This document shows positions 22,837 to 32,028 of a stretch of 64,000 bases of DNA, piece after piece. Under the pieces are notes generated by a model, which worked only from the letters and a program-made list of their open reading frames with translations, did no database searches and was not told the origin of the DNA. Position numbers and translations under genes: made by a program. Positions within the stretch are counted from its first letter, which is position 1; every line of letters starts with the position of its first letter. Source of the DNA: Plenodomus lindquistii. Taxonomy: Eukaryota; Ascomycota; Dothideomycetes; Pleosporales; Leptosphaeriaceae. Location of the stretch: contig JANUWI010000001.1 in NCBI GenBank assembly GCA_025504975.1, forward strand, positions 930,001 to 994,000, read 5' to 3'.

Positions 22837-23529
22837 GGGCAGTAATACGTAGGAGATGTATAGATGGTGAAAGAAGCTTTGGGGCAAATGGTAAGACGAT
22901 TTGAAGAAATACATATACCCATTCTTTGTTCAGTCTGATTATTAGTGAAGATGCGGGATGTGTCGTAGCGGCAGATCCGCGCAGCTAGTTTGTTGAACGA
23001 CAGAATCAAGCCAAATGCTGATCGTGGATAGAGCGGGAAATGCAGATGGAGTGGAGTATGCATTTGTTCCCTTTTGCATCGAATGCGAGTGTCTGCTTTA
23101 GGACCAGAAGTGTCGGCTCATGGCTTAAAGACTGCACTAGTCAAAATGTAGGATGAAGGGTCCTGCGCCAAGCTCGGATGGGTCCGCGGAAAGATTGCTT
23201 GTCATGGCTCAGCCAATGAGAGCGATCTTCAGCTTACAAAACTGCTACCGGATGTCGGAATGGAGGCCAGCCGTTCATTGAGAGGATTACCAACCTCACG
23301 ATAATGTAGTGAAACACTGCACTTGATTTTGTTTGTTGCACGGTTGTTGAAGGCACTGGAAAGTATATATATGTACGGTGTCACTCCTTCAATGTTTTCA
23401 TTCGCTTCTGACCTTTACAATACTCCCCGATTTGTTTTGATTGCCGCTGCTTTGCCTTTGTGATACCCCAAACCTGTCGATCAATTTCTTATCACGTTCT
23501 CGCATAACTGTTATACGTCCATCGAAATT
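22837..23529. promoter_or_regulatory. Intergenic region with TATA element before the AIF-like gene
   Basis: A TATATATATG run near 23364-23373 lies about 160 bp upstream of the ATG at 23530 and is a plausible TATA box. No coding frame is supported in the rest. Confidence 0.4.
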
Positions 23530-24786
23530 ATGGCGGAAGAACGTAACATTGTCATTCTCGGCGCATCGTCTGCCGGTCTCGGGGCTGCACACTATACTTT
23601 GAAGTACATCCTTCCCGCTCTCAAGGCCAGGAAGGATGCAAAATACCATGTCTACCTCCTCAATCCTTCCGCTTTCTGGTACTTTCGTATAGCGTCACCA
23701 CGAGTTGCAGCCTCCACCAAGCGCATGGCTGCTGAGAAGGTTGTGTTTGATCTCCACAAAGGCTTCGCGCAGTATCCCAAGGAAGATTTTACATTCATCG
23801 AAGCATCCGCTACCGGCCTCGACACTGCTTCTCGCACCGTGACCTACCATACCAGCAAAGGGTCCGAAGATGAACGACTTGCGTTCCATGCCCTGATCGT
23901 AGCTACAGGGAGTAAGACATTTCACCCTGCCTTCTCTTCCAACAACGACATGCAAGACACCCTCGCCTCCATCAAAGAAACCAACGCAAAAATCGAATCC
24001 TCCAAGAAAATCGTCATCGTAGGCGGCGGACCCACAGGCGTCGAATTCGCCGGCGAAGCAGGAGAGCACCGCAACGGCCGACCAGGCTGGTTCACCAAAA
24101 CAACAAAGAACACCGAAATCACCCTCATCACCGCCGACAAGCAACTCCTCCCCACCCTCCGCCCAGCCATCGGTAAACAAGCGGAGCAACAACTCAAAGC
24201 CCTACACGTCGACGTCCTGTACAACACCCGAGTCATCGACACCTCCCCCTCAAAAGACGGCCGCACAACCATCCACCTCTCCAACAACACCCAACTCGAA
24301 ACAGACTACTACGTCCCCGCCTACGGCGTCGAGCCAAACTCCTCCTGGCTACCCGCAGACCTACTAGACGAGAAGAAATACCTGAAAACCAACCCCAAGA
24401 CCCTCCGCGTCGATACCGCAGGCCCGCGCATCTACGCCTTGGGCGACATAGGCAGCCATTCCAACAACTTGGCCTACCAAATCGCGATGTCGCTACCCAC
24501 GCTCGCTGTGAACCTCACGCGCGATCTCCTCGCCTATGACCCAAAGAACCCAGATGCTAAGCCCAAGGGCAAGGACCGCGAATTTGTGCCCGACACGCGC
24601 GAGGGTGGTATAGTGCCTATTGGGAGTGGAGGAGGCGTGGGTGCGGTGATGGGGTGGAAGGTACCGAGTTGGTTTGTGTGGATGCTCAAGGGGAGGGATT
24701 ACATGTTGGGGTTTGGTGGTGAGCCTACGGTTAATGGAGCGAGTGTGGGGAAGGAGGTCAAGTTTAGTGCGGAGGAGGCTGTTTAG
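23530..24786 (+). CDS. AIF/FSP1-like FAD-dependent NAD(P)H oxidoreductase
   Basis: 418 aa, single exon. The protein opens with an FAD-binding Rossmann fold (NIVILGASSAGLGAAHYTL). The first FAD-domain ATG motif follows (ALIVATGSK). A second Rossmann motif for NAD(P)H lies near residue 155 (KIVIVGGGPTGVEFAGE), and the last FAD contact is RIYALGDIGSHSNN. The architecture matches the class II pyridine nucleotide-disulphide oxidoreductases related to AIF, AMID and FSP1. No mitochondrial presequence is obvious. The C-terminal VMGWKVPSWFVWMLKGRDYMLG is amphipathic and may dock on a membrane, as in FSP1-like proteins. Quinone reduction or a role in oxidative cell death is plausible by homology but unproven. 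Confidence 0.88.
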   Translation: MAEERNIVILGASSAGLGAAHYTLKYILPALKARKDAKYHVYLLNPSAFWYFRIASPRVAASTKRMAAEKVVFDLHKGFAQYPKEDFTFIEASATGLDTASRTVTYHTSKGSEDERLAFHALIVATGSKTFHPAFSSNNDMQDTLASIKETNAKIESSKKIVIVGGGPTGVEFAGEAGEHRNGRPGWFTKTTKNTEITLITADKQLLPTLRPAIGKQAEQQLKALHVDVLYNTRVIDTSPSKDGRTTIHLSNNTQLETDYYVPAYGVEPNSSWLPADLLDEKKYLKTNPKTLRVDTAGPRIYALGDIGSHSNNLAYQIAMSLPTLAVNLTRDLLAYDPKNPDAKPKGKDREFVPDTREGGIVPIGSGGGVGAVMGWKVPSWFVWMLKGRDYMLGFGGEPTVNGASVGKEVKFSAEEAV

Positions 24787-24957
24787 TATTGTCTATGTGT
24801 GAGGCTAGAGCTATTTCCATCTGTCAGCTGGGGTTTCCCTCGCAGGACATGTGGATTTGTTGCGCAGTTTTTCTTTTCAGTTGTATCTAGCTAAGAATAG
24901 TCTAGATGCTGTGCACCGGATGTACGACTACGGCGAGGATGACGACAATTCGCTTCA

Positions 24958-27577
24958 TCAGCAATTGACGACCGCTGCTGCCACATCGTCTACCTGTACT
25001 GAAAGTCCCATTACTGGATCGACGTCGGTCGTGGATACGACAATGGTGATGGTATGCATATTCCCCTCAACGGTAAGTTGGCCGCCAAATTGAGTCCAAT
25101 CGGCAGTGGAGCCTGGCACATTTGCTGGAGAGCCACAGAATACATCATCAATCGCAATAGTATAGCCTGCTGACGGAAGAAACCCGTCAGGCGTAGGCGA
25201 CACAACAGTTTGCTTGAACCAAGCGTAGCAGTCAACTACGCTGCCAGATGGTATAAACACGTTGTCCTGGCTGGCCGAGATGAGTTCAATCTGGGTCGGA
25301 GCATCAAATGTCCATGAAGAAGCATCATTGTGACCACCGTATGGGGCTAAAATGACAGAACCACGATCAGCCCTCCAGGGAGCAAATGATCCCGTGTTGA
25401 AGGAGGGATTGGTGAGAAGATTCGGTCCGACTGTGCAACCGGGTGCTACAGAGGGACTGGGTGACGGACTAGGCGAAATCAAAGCCGATGTCGAGGCCAA
25501 CGTCGAGGAAGAAGACAAAGATACGGATGATGACAAAGCCGGAGAAGGCGATGAGCAGTCTTGCAACGCAACACGAACATCATCCACAAGCAGAGTAAAG
25601 TAGTCTCTCGCGCCTTTAGTCTGCAATAAGAGCATAATCGTGTGCATGTCGCCCTGTACTACAGTGCTGCCTCCAGCTTGTTGGTAGACCGCGCTCCTCG
25701 ACTGCCCAATGGATACCGGCGCTCCACACAAAATCCCGTCGATGAATATACTGAGTTCCGCAAGGTAATCGGGTGAGGGGATTGCAGCATTGATGGTAGC
25801 GAGCCAGGCGCTGCAGTCCACCATGGAGCCAGAGGTGATAGCAACACCGGTTTGTGTGATGCTTATGCCACTGGCGTCTCGATTGAAGTTTCTGAACCAG
25901 TAGCTGCTGTCGTCGTGACCGTAGCCCATCTGTTCACCTAAAACGCCACTGGAGCTCCATGGGGAGAGCGAACCGGTGTTGAAGGTGGGGTTGACGAGGA
26001 GGTTGGGGCAGGCCGGGGGTGAGGGCGAGGGTAAAGAAGACGATGATGGCGAAAGCGTTGACGAAGACGTGAAAGAGAAGACCGATAAAGTCGACGATGC
26101 GGCCAACGATACGGTCAACGCAGAGGCAGCCGAAGAGACAGATGAGGAGGCGGGCACGGATTCTTCTGCGCAAAACAGTGCAGTAACGCTAACGTCATCC
26201 AAGAGCATTTGCAAGGCATTGGCAGTGCCGGCGATATGCTTGAAAGTGACTGTAAAGGTGTGCATACCTCCAGTGGGCGCACGAAATTGGCCACCGAACT
26301 GTTGGTATCGAGTATTGCTGACCAAAGGCACCGGGAACCCACACGGCAATCCGTCAATTTCCATGGAGGCTTGTGCTTTCCCATCCGATGGTGAACTGCT
26401 GTCAATCAGGCTAACCCATGCTTGACAGCTAATAACACTACCAGCCGGAAAATAAATATCGACTTGTGCAATAACTCCAACGTCTCCTGCACCGCTAGTG
26501 GTCCTGGACCAGGCCGTAGCATCGTTGTGACCTATGCCTGGAGATGTAATAATGCTTCCCGGGATGGCTCCGGTAGATATAGTCATCCAAGGCGAAAGAT
26601 CTCCAGTATTGAAAGAGGGGTTCTTGAGGAAGTTTATACCCTTTTGACAGACACCATGAGGAGAGGCTGAGGGAGAGGCTGAGAAAGAAGCCGAAGAAGT
26701 CGCTAAAGAAGTGACAGACGAGGCTGGGGATTGTGAAGGTGATGTGCTTACAGGCCCAGACATGATTATGGAAGATGACTTCGACGGGGTCGTCGTAGAG
26801 CTGCTTGCAGAAGATGAAAGCGAGGACGATATCACCAATTGATGATGGGTTGTTGATGACATCTGGAATTTGGACTGGCTCAAAGACAGAGACCTGGTTG
26901 TAGACCGGTTCGAAGACAGAGGCATGGTTGTGGACTTGCTTGTTAGTGACGCCTGGGTTCTGGACCGGCTGGGAGACAGAGACTTAGTTGTGGACCTGCT
27001 CGTTGGTGACGACTGGGGTTTGGACCGGCTCGAAGATAGAGACTTGGCTGTGGACTTGCTCGTTGAAAAACGCGGCTTGGATGACACCAAAGTGGAAGTA
27101 ACATCGCAGCGCCCAAACCCTGTCTGACATTTATCAACACGGCAGTAATCGCCCGTGTTTCCGCAATAACTGTAGAGGGAGCAGCAATCACCCCACTGGC
27201 TTCCCTTACATGATTGGCCGCCATGTTTAGGACCACATCGGGCATTCTGCGAGATTGGTGGTTTGCCTCCGGGCTTTGGTGTAGGAGTACGATTTTTACA
27301 TGAACCGAATCCAGGTTGGCAACCCGTCCCGCAATACGCGTCTGTTGAACCACTGTCGAGAACCAAGTTAGCATTGCAACGGCGACATCAGGAGGACCAT
27401 GAACAGCCTTGACATTGTAAATTACCAGTAGTTATACTGAGAACAGCATGACCCCCATCTGGAGCCAGAGCACGATGCGCCCAAAAAATCCTTACCGCAA
27501 CGAGCGTTCCGAGAGATGCTGGCGGCGTTGACAGCTGTGAGAACGAGCAGCGTGGAGATAACACCAAGAAGACGCAT
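24958..27577 (-). CDS. Secreted modular chitin-binding protein: two CBM18 plus three CBM4/9-like modules
   Basis: Two exons, 27577-27426 and 27352-24958, with a 73-bp intron inside the first hevein module. The product is 848 aa. A signal peptide (MRLLGVISTLLVLTAVNA) is followed by two chitin-binding type-1 (CBM18) modules with the CCSQYNYCG and CCSLYSYCG signatures; splicing completes the cysteine set of the first. A Ser/Thr-rich linker carries about three 20-residue repeats. Three related beta-sandwich modules then follow, near residues 290-430, 505-640 and 700-848. Each opens with a variant of NLLxNPSFNTGSLSPW and contains a GMHTFTV-like strand, which fits carbohydrate-binding module 4/9-like domains. 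No catalytic domain is visible. The protein probably binds chitin or other cell-wall glycans outside the cell. It is a candidate cell-wall protein or an effector shielding hyphae from plant chitinases; that role is inference. Confidence 0.85.
26880..27066. repeat. Tandem ~60-bp repeats in the serine-rich linker
   Basis: Three imperfect copies of a roughly 60-bp unit encode Ser/Arg/Thr repeats, recognisable as SKSTAKSLSSSRSK, SRSTTKSLSPSRSR and SKSTTMPLSSNRST. They sit between the hevein modules and the first beta-sandwich module. Such linkers are often O-glycosylated and vary in copy number between isolates. Confidence 0.7.
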
Positions 27578-28104
27578 TTCTGCGTATGAAAAAGGAAGCG
27601 AGTGAATGGAGGATGCAGACTGATTACATGCAAAGGTTCGGCAAGAAAAGAAGAAGAATTGCAAAACATACAAGGACTAAGAGCAGTACTGATTATTGAA
27701 CCCGACACGAGGTCAAGTGTTGCTTTCAGCTGCTCCTTTTGCGCGAGGCGGTCTGTGGCGCCGGACTAGATGTACGCCTGCCCTCCTTTTCAAGAAGATG
27801 TTGTGGCTTGGGTCCCATCATTTACCGAATGCGCGGCAGTCCTGAGCTGTGGAACGTCATTGTCGTCGGTTACCAGATACGCATGGCACCAAACGAACAC
27901 CATAACTCTCGTCATGTGCAAACCTGCTGCGGCGGCTTAACTTTTGTTCAGTCGTTTCCAGATATCCAGCCAATATTAGATGGAAGGGAGTTGTTGTTCT
28001 GGCGCTGTCCGTAAATGGATAGCAACGGCTGCACTAGTGCAAAGCTAGGTCAGCGCCTTCCTACTCACGGAAAGGTTGACCCCTTTTCTATTTCGCCCAT
28101 ACTA

Positions 28105-28264
28105 CAGGGTGTTTTCAGCTCGGCTTGAACCCCTGCTAGTGCCCGTATTATACCGAGCCAATTGTGAAAGGCGATCTGCGCAGTTCTAATACACCAATGG
28201 CTCGGTCTCTCTTCGATACGATACGGAAGTAAACAGGGGTTCAATCCGACCTGAAAACACCCTG
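28105..28264. mobile_element. 160-bp MITE of Tc1/mariner type
   Basis: The ends are inverted repeats of about 31 bp. The left starts CAGGGTGTTTTCAG and the right ends CTGAAAACACCCTG, with the inner halves TTGAACCCCTG and CAGGGGTTCAA also matching. The element is flanked on both sides by TA (28103-28104 and 28265-28266), the target duplication expected of Tc1/mariner transposases. Internal segments also pair (ACCGAGCCAATTG with CAATGGCTCGGT), so nearly the whole element folds into one long hairpin. There is no coding capacity, so it depends on a transposase elsewhere. Confidence 0.8.
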
Positions 28265-29897
28265 TAATTTGCGCATGGTGTTGACAATTAAGATTTCCCT
28301 TAATCAAAAATGGCAGCCATCTCACTGCTATCCCCGCACATGTTCTCTTGGAGAAGTTCCAGTAGAAAAAAAAGATACACTCTCGACCAAGAAGGTAATA
28401 TCACAATGCCGGGCTTCAATCCGCAGTCTCTCCCCAGTCTTTGAACTCACGTTCCCGACAGTAAGTATTTAGAAAATCACAATGCCTCGTTAGAGATCAA
28501 CGACTGTCGCCGCTCGACCATATATCTTCGCCGACAGCTTCGTCTACGTCCTCAAATTGTACTAAAAGCGATGGTCTCGTCAACGGCTCATGCATCGCAT
28601 CGTTCGCTCGGTAACAACATGATTATGGCTTACGTCTTCGCACAGATATGTACTTGTGAAAGCGAGCTGGCGCTAATCTTGTTGGCGTCTCATCCAGCGG
28701 GGAATACTCGATCAAGCCATTACCGCATAGCGTCTCTCAAAAAAAAGGCCAACTGAGGTAGGTAAGAGGATTCTTCGCGAAGTGCTTCGACACCATCTTA
28801 CCATATTGTCAAATCCAAAGTAAGAAGTGAGTTTCTCCTTCTCTCCCGTCGCGATATAATGATCTTTGGCGGATTCGGCTTAAGAGGACTGCAAGAGACT
28901 CGGAAGTTCGTGCCGTATTATTAGAGGTGAAATGGAAGCACACTCTCTGGGCTGAACAACAATCGGTCAAGTTTTGGATAGTACCATGCCTAAAGCAAGG
29001 GTGACTTGAGTGACAATCATCAGGAAGATATGTCTGCAATGGAGCGGGCCATGGATCTGTGCACATTGCTTCAGCCTGGGATCATCGCAATCATTGCTTA
29101 TCACCGCCTATTCGTTATCTACCATCTGACCCGTACCGACCTTGTCCCCACTTTCAAGTCTCAAGGCTGATGGAACCGATGCAATCCAGTGTTGATTGTG
29201 AGATTCAACCTCGGTATCTTCAGCACGTCGAAGTGGCATGTTTTCAAGGGTCAAGCGCGGCTATACATGCAGGGGGTCAATGAGCTCCTGCAATACCGAC
29301 TCTTGCCGTTGCTTGATCCATTGCTTACTTGTGCTAAGCGTTGCAGTCCTGCGGATCGCTTTTAGCCAGCAGCGCGCAGAAATGGGGCCGCAAGCGCTAG
29401 GAATGTAGAGCTGTCTTCACGCACGCGCCAACCTTACTCCTTCTACGCTTTGGAATCAGGCAGCCACCGGCAGTACGGATCAGCATGGCGGAGAGGATGC
29501 ATAGTGGGACAAAGGAATATACCATACAAAAGCATGGCGTAAAGACACTAGCCACGTGTCAATGGTTGATGTCAATGGCAATGCTACAATTGACATGTGA
29601 GTAAAGACAAAGGTCCTATGATTCCTAGTATACAATGTTCACTGTAGTAGTGATTAGCATTGAGGTGCTATTCATCGAAGGCAGCGTGATCGACAGATTG
29701 GGGTTGAATTCTTATGACGTCAGCGTCAAACAGTGAAGGACACCTGAAACGAATAGATGTGGAGTTAGACCTACTTGAAAGGAGTAGTAGTTGCGCCGCA
29801 AGTGCACGGGTGCTGGCGGCGAGGTAAACAGTGGTCCCTTAGGACGCCTGATCTACAACGTCCATGCTTCAATTGATTTGTAGTCTAAACTGCATTA

Positions 29898-29951
29898 GAA
29901 CGGAGTGGGTCTAGGGGATCCTGAGAGCCTGTAAGCTACTCACTCCGTAAC
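29898..29951. repeat. Short inverted repeat
   Basis: The arms GAACGGAGTGGGT and ACTCACTCCGTAAC are near-perfect reverse complements about 27 bp apart. A related string, ACTCACTCC...GTAACAACT, recurs near 33481-33502, which suggests a dispersed repeat family or remnant. The elements are too short to classify. Confidence 0.4.
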
Positions 29952-30070
29952 AACTATGTCAGATTAAAAGCCTTGAGTATGGGTATTTGTGGTACGCTTC
30001 GTTGTCTCCTATTCTCCTCCATACACCCCATCGATTTGTTGAATAACACAATCACCAACGCGAAGTCACG

Positions 30071-31090
30071 ATGCACCACCTGCGTGATGCTCTGCTGAGC
30101 CCATCGCCTGAAGGCCCTCCCGAAGTCAACAAACTAGACGCCGTGGCGAAAGACATGCTGGACACTCGTGAATGTGCCGCACGTGGAGAGTTCGACGAGA
30201 TCCGCGGAGCAGCCTTCCATAATCGACCCTGGGTTGTCACTCATCGATATTGCAGCCTAGGAGATGGTATCGACTCTCTCGTACGCCACATTCATTCTAT
30301 TTGGCACAAGTACTACCAACTTGGTGTGCACACGGCGCATGATACATACAATCAAGACCGGTTGGTCCTCGATATCGTTCGAATTCAGGGGTTTGGACCG
30401 TTGACCAGGCCTGTGACTGGAAACTACGGCATAGACATTGCACGAACAATCGATGGCACTGTGTGGAACGACTTGCCCTTCTTGGCCAAAGACATGACCG
30501 AATTCTGGGTCAACAATTGCGCGACCTTGAAGAACGCCCAGCGGCTCAATCTTGCGTCCTTTTTAGCCAAGCTGGCATCGACCCGCGTCAGCAAAGACCA
30601 AATCTGTCAAATTGGCCTTGTTCTGTTCTGTGCTACCTTCGAGGAAAGACGGGGGCTTGATGGAGGACAGCCGGATGAACTTGCTTCACATCAGTGGATC
30701 TCGACTCTCGATTTTACGCAGCTTATGCCAGCTGTATGTGCGTGGGTCAAGGAAGCTGGCCACGTTCTTGTCCAGCTCTCTGAAGTCTCATGGAATGATT
30801 GCCCTAGCGAAATAGGGCAGGGCGGGCAAAACTTTATCGCATCCGAGTTTGGGAAGCGATCACCAACCGGTTTCACCCCATGGAGATGGATGTACTGGCT
30901 CAAGCGTCTCCACGAAATTCGAGAAGAAGCAAGAAAAGCAAACGTCAAAGAGATAGAAGAGCAGACTACTGATGCTATCGACCGCATGACTGGGCAAGTG
31001 CATGAGCGAAATTCCGCAATTCTCAGGGCCTTCCAAGATGGAGATTTTCTGCAACAGGATGAGCATTTGTCATGCCTGAAGGTTAAATAG
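30071..31090 (+). CDS. Fungal protein of unknown function, DUF3632-like
   Basis: 339 aa, single exon, ATG at 30071. The protein is mostly helical, with no signal peptide or membrane segment. The block LVRHIHSIWHKYYQLGVHTA...YNQDRLVLDIVRIQGFGPLTRP resembles the opening of DUF3632 proteins. These are abundant, lineage-expanded fungal proteins of unknown function, often found in variable regions. Further features are an aromatic WNDLPFLAKDMTEFW segment and a C-terminal charged coiled coil (KRLHEIREEARKANVKEIEE). The DUF assignment is from memory of the family pattern and is moderate. Its position beside repeats and secreted-protein genes fits an accessory locus. Confidence 0.65.
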   Translation: MHHLRDALLSPSPEGPPEVNKLDAVAKDMLDTRECAARGEFDEIRGAAFHNRPWVVTHRYCSLGDGIDSLVRHIHSIWHKYYQLGVHTAHDTYNQDRLVLDIVRIQGFGPLTRPVTGNYGIDIARTIDGTVWNDLPFLAKDMTEFWVNNCATLKNAQRLNLASFLAKLASTRVSKDQICQIGLVLFCATFEERRGLDGGQPDELASHQWISTLDFTQLMPAVCAWVKEAGHVLVQLSEVSWNDCPSEIGQGGQNFIASEFGKRSPTGFTPWRWMYWLKRLHEIREEARKANVKEIEEQTTDAIDRMTGQVHERNSAILRAFQDGDFLQQDEHLSCLKVK

Positions 31091-31602
31091 ATGAAAACAA
31101 AAATGAGTTGCCAAGGATACTTGTGCCAGTCTTTCGCAGGTTGCTTCGTATTCGGCAAATCTCCGTTCGCTCACTTTGCTGACAGACTGGCATGTCTATA
31201 TGGGTCTGAGACTCCAATTTCGCAGAGAGACACATCCATAATTCCATTCTTAGATGTCTATTATGGGACGTTCTACGTGTACATGAACAGAACTCGCTGT
31301 CTCTTTGTGCAACAAGGCAGGGACAGCAAGTTTCCAGCGAAGTACACAGGCCGGGAACGCGCGGAGGCTTGGAGGAAAGTGAATGGAAAGACCTTGTGTT
31401 CGAAACCATTGGTAGGTCGTCATATTTTCTTCTCTTCTACTTGTTCTATTGAGTACAAAGAGACCAGCCTCACTATCTACGAAGCGTGTTTCAGTTCGAG
31501 CCTTTCACAGAAACCAGCTGCAAAATGTACCAGCTGCTCAATTCTTCGTTTCGCCCCAGCAAAGGGATGACTGAAGAGAGACAAAGTAATTGTACTGCGT
31601 TC

Positions 31603-32028
31603 TCAATCACATCTAGTGACTCTGTTCAAATAGCTGTCGAAGACACAATACTGTTCGTCGTTGGTGCACTAAAGGTCCCAGAAACTAAAATCAACGATAC
31701 TGCAACTTCAAGTGAATCTTTGATATTTGGCGAGCTCTTACCTTCGTATTGGCCGCGGAAGGACAAGGAGCGAGTCCTATCTTTTTCTTTCCGTCACCTG
31801 TCTCGATCTCATATCGGCATATATTGTCGGCTCGGGTACACGTCTATGTTCAAGGCGATTAGCTGCAAGATTCTTGACTTAGAATCGTCAAGAAAACATC
31901 TTTCTCAACGACGATGAGGAGTCTTTGCGTACCCCGGGCCAATCTTGTCTTTTCTCCAACTGGACAGGAGTGGCTGCAGCCCATGTTGTAGCAAGGAAGA
32001 ACAGAACAGCAGTTGTGGTAATATGCAT
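31603..32028 (-). CDS. Small secreted cysteine-rich protein, effector candidate
   Basis: Three exons: 32028-31933, 31843-31742 and 31668-31603. The product is 87 aa. Introns of 89 and 73 bp are both phase 0, with GTACGC...CATAG and GTAAGA...TTTAG ends; the first has a GCTAAT branch site. Residues 1-19 form a signal peptide (MHITTTAVLFFLATTWAAA). A Lys-Arg dibasic site at 26-27 (LEKR) fits Kex2 processing. The mature part has six cysteines (34, 41, 59, 67, 74, 86), enough for three disulphides, and the stop follows the last cysteine by one residue. Splicing both introns keeps one open frame and gathers all cysteines, which is unlikely by chance. No family is recognised. Size, secretion and cysteine content match fungal effectors or antimicrobial peptides; function is unknown. 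Confidence 0.72.

Larger units (their letters stand above)
27578..30070. other. Gene-free stretch of about 2.5 kb
   Basis: No frame above about 90 codons has support. The stretch carries a MITE (28105-28264) and a short inverted repeat (29898-29951), annotated separately. By eye it is more AT-rich than the housekeeping flanks. Confidence 0.5.

Noticed and set aside
25976..26425. 149-codon plus-strand ORF with Glu/Asp-rich composition
   Set aside because: Antisense to the Ser/Ala-rich part of the chitin-binding protein; the acidic run is the mirror of serine codons.
31091..31570. 159-codon plus-strand ORF directly after the DUF3632-like gene
   Set aside because: No domain, unusual composition and no sign of splicing to its neighbour. 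An overlapping minus-strand frame of 108 codons is equally unconvincing.
31486..31917. 143-codon plus-strand ORF
   Set aside because: It overlaps the three-exon minus-strand secreted-protein model. It has no recognisable domain, and its openness is largely a by-product of the opposite-strand exons and introns.
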